The translations under genes and the position numbers were made by a program. From Thioalkalivibrio thiocyanodenitrificans ARhD 1 (GTDB taxonomy: Bacteria; Pseudomonadota; Gammaproteobacteria; Ectothiorhodospirales; Ectothiorhodospiraceae), in NCBI RefSeq assembly GCF_000378965.1, contig NZ_KB900536.1, forward strand, positions 2,667,407-2,731,406: 64,000 nucleotides of DNA. The letters are read 5' to 3'. Positions 61,534-64,000 of this stretch are shown here, piece after piece (positions within the stretch are counted from its first letter, which is position 1; the number at the start of each line of letters is the position of its first letter). The notes under the pieces were generated by a model. It searched no databases. It saw only the letters and a list, made by a program, of their open reading frames with translations, and was not told the origin of the DNA.

Positions 61534-62586
61534 CTACATAAAGATTTCCTCCGCCCGCTCGGCAGTGAGGATTCGTTCGGACCAGACCAGCAGGGTATCG
61601 GCGTCCGCTTCCGCGATGGGCACACGATATGCCTCGGCCGCCTCGGCACCGAACTTGCGCTCGATCTGGCGCAGCAGGACGGCGGCCTCGCCCTCCTTGC
61701 GGCCCTCCCTGCGGCCCTCCCTGCGGCCCTCCCTGCGGCCCTCCCTGCGGCCCTCCCTGCGGCCCTTCTCGCGGCCCTCCTTGCGGCCTTCCTCGATGCC
61801 CTGCTGTTTCCAGTCTTTGGTCCATTCCTTTACACGCTCGGCCAGCATGCTGCGTACCTCCTGAAGATCCAACACCTGCTCAAAGTCTACACCCGGCACC
61901 CGCCCCGGTAACAACACCCGCTTGATCCACACCGTGAAGCTCCTGCGAAGCCCCGTCTGTCCGGGCAAACCCAGCCAGTCCACCAACCGCGAGAGCACTT
62001 GCTCGATATCCCGCGGGCTCCGGCTGTTCTCCAACGCGAACAGCGCCGAGACCAGATTGCGCAGCTCCGGCAGGGGATCGTCCCGGTAGCGGCCCTCATC
62101 AAGCAGCAGGTAACGCATCCGCGGCCGGTAGCGCTCCAGACCACCCGGGATCTCCTCGATCAGATCCGAAACCTCAACCGCCGCCCTCCAGCGCCGGGAA
62201 CCGCTGTAGAGCACCACCGGTAATACCGGCGGCAGCCTTCCCGAGGGCGTCAACTGTCCACCCTTGCGCAGATCCTCGTAGAGCAGCCCCGCGTAGGTGA
62301 GCACCCGCAGCGCCATGAACGGATCGGGGCGGGACTGAAATTCCAGCAGCAGATAGATGTAGAGCCAGTGGTCGTCGCCCTGCCAACGGACCCGCCAGAC
62401 CACGTCGTCCTCGCGCTCGCGCAGGTCGTCGCTGACATAGCCGTCGCCGACACGGTGCAGCGTGGAGAAATCGAGCTTCTCGACCCACGGCTCGCATACA
62501 TAACCCCGGATCAGGTCGGCCACCATCTCCGGATGGCTGAACAGCAACTTGTATCCGTGGTCGTGTCCTTTGGATCTGCGGCCCAT
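61534..62586 (-). CDS. Rpn-family recombination-promoting nuclease/putative transposase (PD-(D/E)XK)
   Basis: 350 residues. GRRSKGHDHGYKLLFSHPEM opens the protein, and DDVVWRVRWQGDDHWLYIYL followed by LLEFQSRPDPFMALRVLTYA contains the Asp and ExQ catalytic pattern of this nuclease family. The C-terminal region is highly charged, with REGR tetrapeptide repeats at about 270-300 encoded by a 12-bp tandem array. AAGGAGG precedes the ATG. RpnA-type proteins promote RecA-independent recombination in E. coli. A truncated copy lies at 46282-46626. Confidence 0.88.
   Translation of the reverse strand: MGRRSKGHDHGYKLLFSHPEMVADLIRGYVCEPWVEKLDFSTLHRVGDGYVSDDLREREDDVVWRVRWQGDDHWLYIYLLLEFQSRPDPFMALRVLTYAGLLYEDLRKGGQLTPSGRLPPVLPVVLYSGSRRWRAAVEVSDLIEEIPGGLERYRPRMRYLLLDEGRYRDDPLPELRNLVSALFALENSRSPRDIEQVLSRLVDWLGLPGQTGLRRSFTVWIKRVLLPGRVPGVDFEQVLDLQEVRSMLAERVKEWTKDWKQQGIEEGRKEGREKGRREGRREGRREGRREGRREGRKEGEAAVLLRQIERKFGAEAAEAYRVPIAEADADTLLVWSERILTAERAEEIFM
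61689..61784. repeat. 12-bp tandem repeat (five perfect copies) inside the Rpn-family gene
   Basis: GGCCCTCCCTGC is repeated exactly five times at 61701-61760, with degenerate copies on both sides (61689-61700 and 61761-61784). On the coding strand it gives a repeating Arg-Glu-Gly-Arg tetrapeptide. Because the period is a multiple of three, changes in copy number keep the frame. The truncated copy at 46282 has none of the perfect units. Confidence 0.92.
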
Positions 62587-62927
62587 TCCATGGCCTCCTT
62601 CCGTGGCGGCGTGGCGTTGTGCCCGCAAGCATAGCGACCGGGGAGCCGTGTACTCAAGGCCGACGGATCCGCGGCGGCCACGGGTTGCCGCAACACCGTG
62701 GGCGAGGCGGCCGCGCCACGAATGGTGCGGCTCCACCCTTCGGCCCGTGGTCGGACCTCGTGCCGAAAGGGGTGAAGGTGGCCTTGTGCCAAGATGCAGC
62801 AGTGGTTCGCGACGATTCCATCCTCTGCCGGGGCGCCGGGAAAGGTACACTAGTGGCCTGTCGGACCCGTTACGATTGCCAGGACCGACAGGCGCCCAAG
62901 TCGATGAATTAAGGTCTCCAGCCCGGC
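62587..62927. other. intergenic region without recognised features
   Basis: About 340 bases between divergent genes. No repeat family A or B unit, terminator or clear promoter is seen. GTCTCCAGCCCGGC precedes the next start. Confidence 0.4.
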
Positions 62928-63812
62928 ATGCAAATTCCCCTTTGTTCCGTCATCGTGGTCAGTTACAACAGCGGTCCCGCCCTGCACGAATGCGTGCGCT
63001 CGGTGCTGGCGTCCTCGGTGCCGGTGCAGGTGCTGGTCTCCGACAACGGTTCCGCGGACGGCAGCCTGGAGGCGCTGGCGGCGGCGGTCGGGGACGATTC
63101 CCGGGTGACCCTGGTGGAGAACGGCGAGAATCTCGGTTTTGCCGCCGCCTGCAACCGGGTCCTGCCCCGGGCGGAAGCCCCGTGGCTGCTGTTTCTCAAT
63201 CCGGACTGCGTGCTGCAGCCGGACACGCTGGCGCGCATGCTGTCCGTGCTGGATGGCATGGAGGACGTGGGCATGGCGGGCTGCCTGCTGCGCAACGATG
63301 ACGGCACCGAACAGGCCGGATGCCGCCGGCGCGAACCCACGCCCGGCCGGAGTCTGCTGCGCGTGCTCCACCTGGGCGGGCTCTCGCGCCGGCTCTTGAT
63401 GCCGGGGGATTTCAACATGCATCGCGAACCGCTGGCATCGGCGCCGGTGGACGTGGACGCCATCTCCGGGGCATTCATGCTGGTGCGCCGCGCGGCCCTG
63501 GAGGCGGTGGGCCCACTGGACGAGGGCTACTTCCTGCACTGCGAGGATCTGGACTGGTGCCGGCGTTTCCGTGACGCGGGGTACCGGGTGCTTTTCGTGC
63601 CCGGGGTGGAGGTGCTGCATCACAAGGGTCTCAGCAGCGGCGCGCGGCCGGTGCGGGTGGAATGGCACAAGCACCGGGGCATGATGCGCTACTACCGCAA
63701 GTTCTTCTCCGGACGTTATCCGCGTCCGCTTCTGTGGCTGGTGGCCGGCATGATCTGGTGCCGTTTCGGTGTCCTTGCCCTGTATCACACGGCCCGGCGG
63801 GCGCTGCCGTGA
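62928..63812 (+). CDS. GT2 glycosyltransferase, WbbL/rhamnosyltransferase-like
   Basis: 294 residues. CSVIVVSYNSGPALHECVRS opens a GT2 domain, followed by VLVSDNGSADGSLEALAAAV, LLFLNPDCVLQPDTLARMLS and GPLDEGYFLHCEDLDWCRRF, the signature of dTDP-rhamnosyltransferase WbbL relatives. The C-terminal segment has a hydrophobic patch that may associate with the membrane. Its stop overlaps the GTG of the epimerase gene, so the two form an operon continuing off the window. Confidence 0.9.
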   Translation: MQIPLCSVIVVSYNSGPALHECVRSVLASSVPVQVLVSDNGSADGSLEALAAAVGDDSRVTLVENGENLGFAAACNRVLPRAEAPWLLFLNPDCVLQPDTLARMLSVLDGMEDVGMAGCLLRNDDGTEQAGCRRREPTPGRSLLRVLHLGGLSRRLLMPGDFNMHREPLASAPVDVDAISGAFMLVRRAALEAVGPLDEGYFLHCEDLDWCRRFRDAGYRVLFVPGVEVLHHKGLSSGARPVRVEWHKHRGMMRYYRKFFSGRYPRPLLWLVAGMIWCRFGVLALYHTARRALP

Positions 63813-64000
63813 CCCGGGCGCTGGTGACCGGCGCGGCGGGCATCGTGGGGCACTACCTGGTGCCCCGCCTGCGCGAGGCGGGTCTCGACGTTCACTGCGT
63901 CAGCAGGAGTGTCCGTGACGGCGGGGGGGTCGCATGGCACGTGACGGACCTGGCGCAGGACGGCTGGCACGAGAACCTGCCGCCGGTGGATGTGGTGCTG
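63809..64000 (+). CDS. NAD-dependent epimerase/dehydratase, N-terminal part only
   Basis: A GTG start overlaps the previous stop codon (GTGA). The 64 visible residues begin MTRALVTGAAGIVGHYLVPR, the GxxGxxG NAD-binding loop of extended short-chain epimerases, and continue to the window edge. It probably makes or modifies a nucleotide sugar. The rest lies outside the window. Confidence 0.85.
   Translation, partial: MTRALVTGAAGIVGHYLVPRLREAGLDVHCVSRSVRDGGGVAWHVTDLAQDGWHENLPPVDVVL

Noticed and set aside
61340-61825. Upstream extension of the methyltransferase frame to 61825
   Set aside because: It runs through the 12-bp repeat of the Rpn gene in another frame and gives only GGPQGGPQGG-like sequence.
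1-64000. tRNA and rRNA genes
   Set aside because: I looked for T-loop patterns such as GTTCGAATC; the only good match (about 27691) is inside gspL with no cloverleaf around it.

Overview
The window is GC-rich, densely coded DNA from what looks like a gammaproteobacterium. The xps-type order of its type II secretion genes (E-F-G-H-I-J-K-L-M-N-D), the MetR/MetE pair, a FolM-like reductase and abundant short palindromic extragenic repeats suggest an Ectothiorhodospiraceae/Chromatiales-like or neighbouring lineage. That placement is inference; no rRNA or taxonomic marker was searched. Only the left edge (about 1-420) and the secreted-protein block (about 32.7-35.7 kb) look clearly richer in A/T than the rest.

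Layout. 1-780: mobile-element debris (a transposase fragment and a pair of inverted repeats). 0.78-4.4 kb: two small methyltransferases, a DsbC-like thiol oxidoreductase, and metR divergent from metE (4.4-6.8 kb). 6.8-12.98 kb: two hemerythrins, small conserved proteins, another methyltransferase, mutM and a chorismatase-family enzyme. 13.4-15.3 kb: hydantoinase/5-oxoprolinase A subunit, followed by a three-copy repeat. 15.9-18.8 kb: ribosomal proteins L33 and L28, then folate genes folB, folK and a FolM-like pteridine reductase. 18.8-20.0 kb: a MidA-type methyltransferase.

20.1-32.1 kb is a complete-looking type II secretion operon of the Xanthomonas xps type: gspE, F, G, H, I, J, K, L, M, N, D, with most later genes overlapping by 4 bases. 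No gspC or prepilin peptidase is present in the window. Repeat arrays sit between gspH/gspI, gspK/gspL and gspN/gspD. Next come a small lipoprotein, two exported proteins of unknown function, each with its own terminator, and a periplasmic parvulin-type isomerase.

37-64 kb is a surface-glycan region: a protein with a putative GT-A domain, an ABC glycan exporter (Wzm/Wzt with C-terminal extension), two sulfotransferases, a P-loop NTPase-methyltransferase fusion, several GT2/GT4 glycosyltransferases (two of them large multi-domain proteins), an alkaline-phosphatase-superfamily phosphoglycerol-transferase-like protein, and a minus-strand operon (methyltransferase, YfhO-like protein, polyprenyl-phosphate-type GT2, methyltransferase, flippase-like membrane protein). 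The likely output is a sulfated and methylated polysaccharide assembled in the cytoplasm, carried over the inner membrane by Wzm/Wzt, and perhaps decorated in the periplasm. The region also holds one intact and one truncated copy of an Rpn/PD-(D/E)XK nuclease-like gene. The window ends inside an NAD-dependent epimerase gene.

Two families of extragenic repeats run through the window. Family A is a palindrome of about 25 bp (GTAGGAGCCCGGTCC then TCCGGGCGAT). Family B consists of larger inverted units built from GTAGGATGGGTCAAGCG and GTAGGTTGGGGTGAGCG arms. Their positions explain most long non-coding gaps and one truncated gene.
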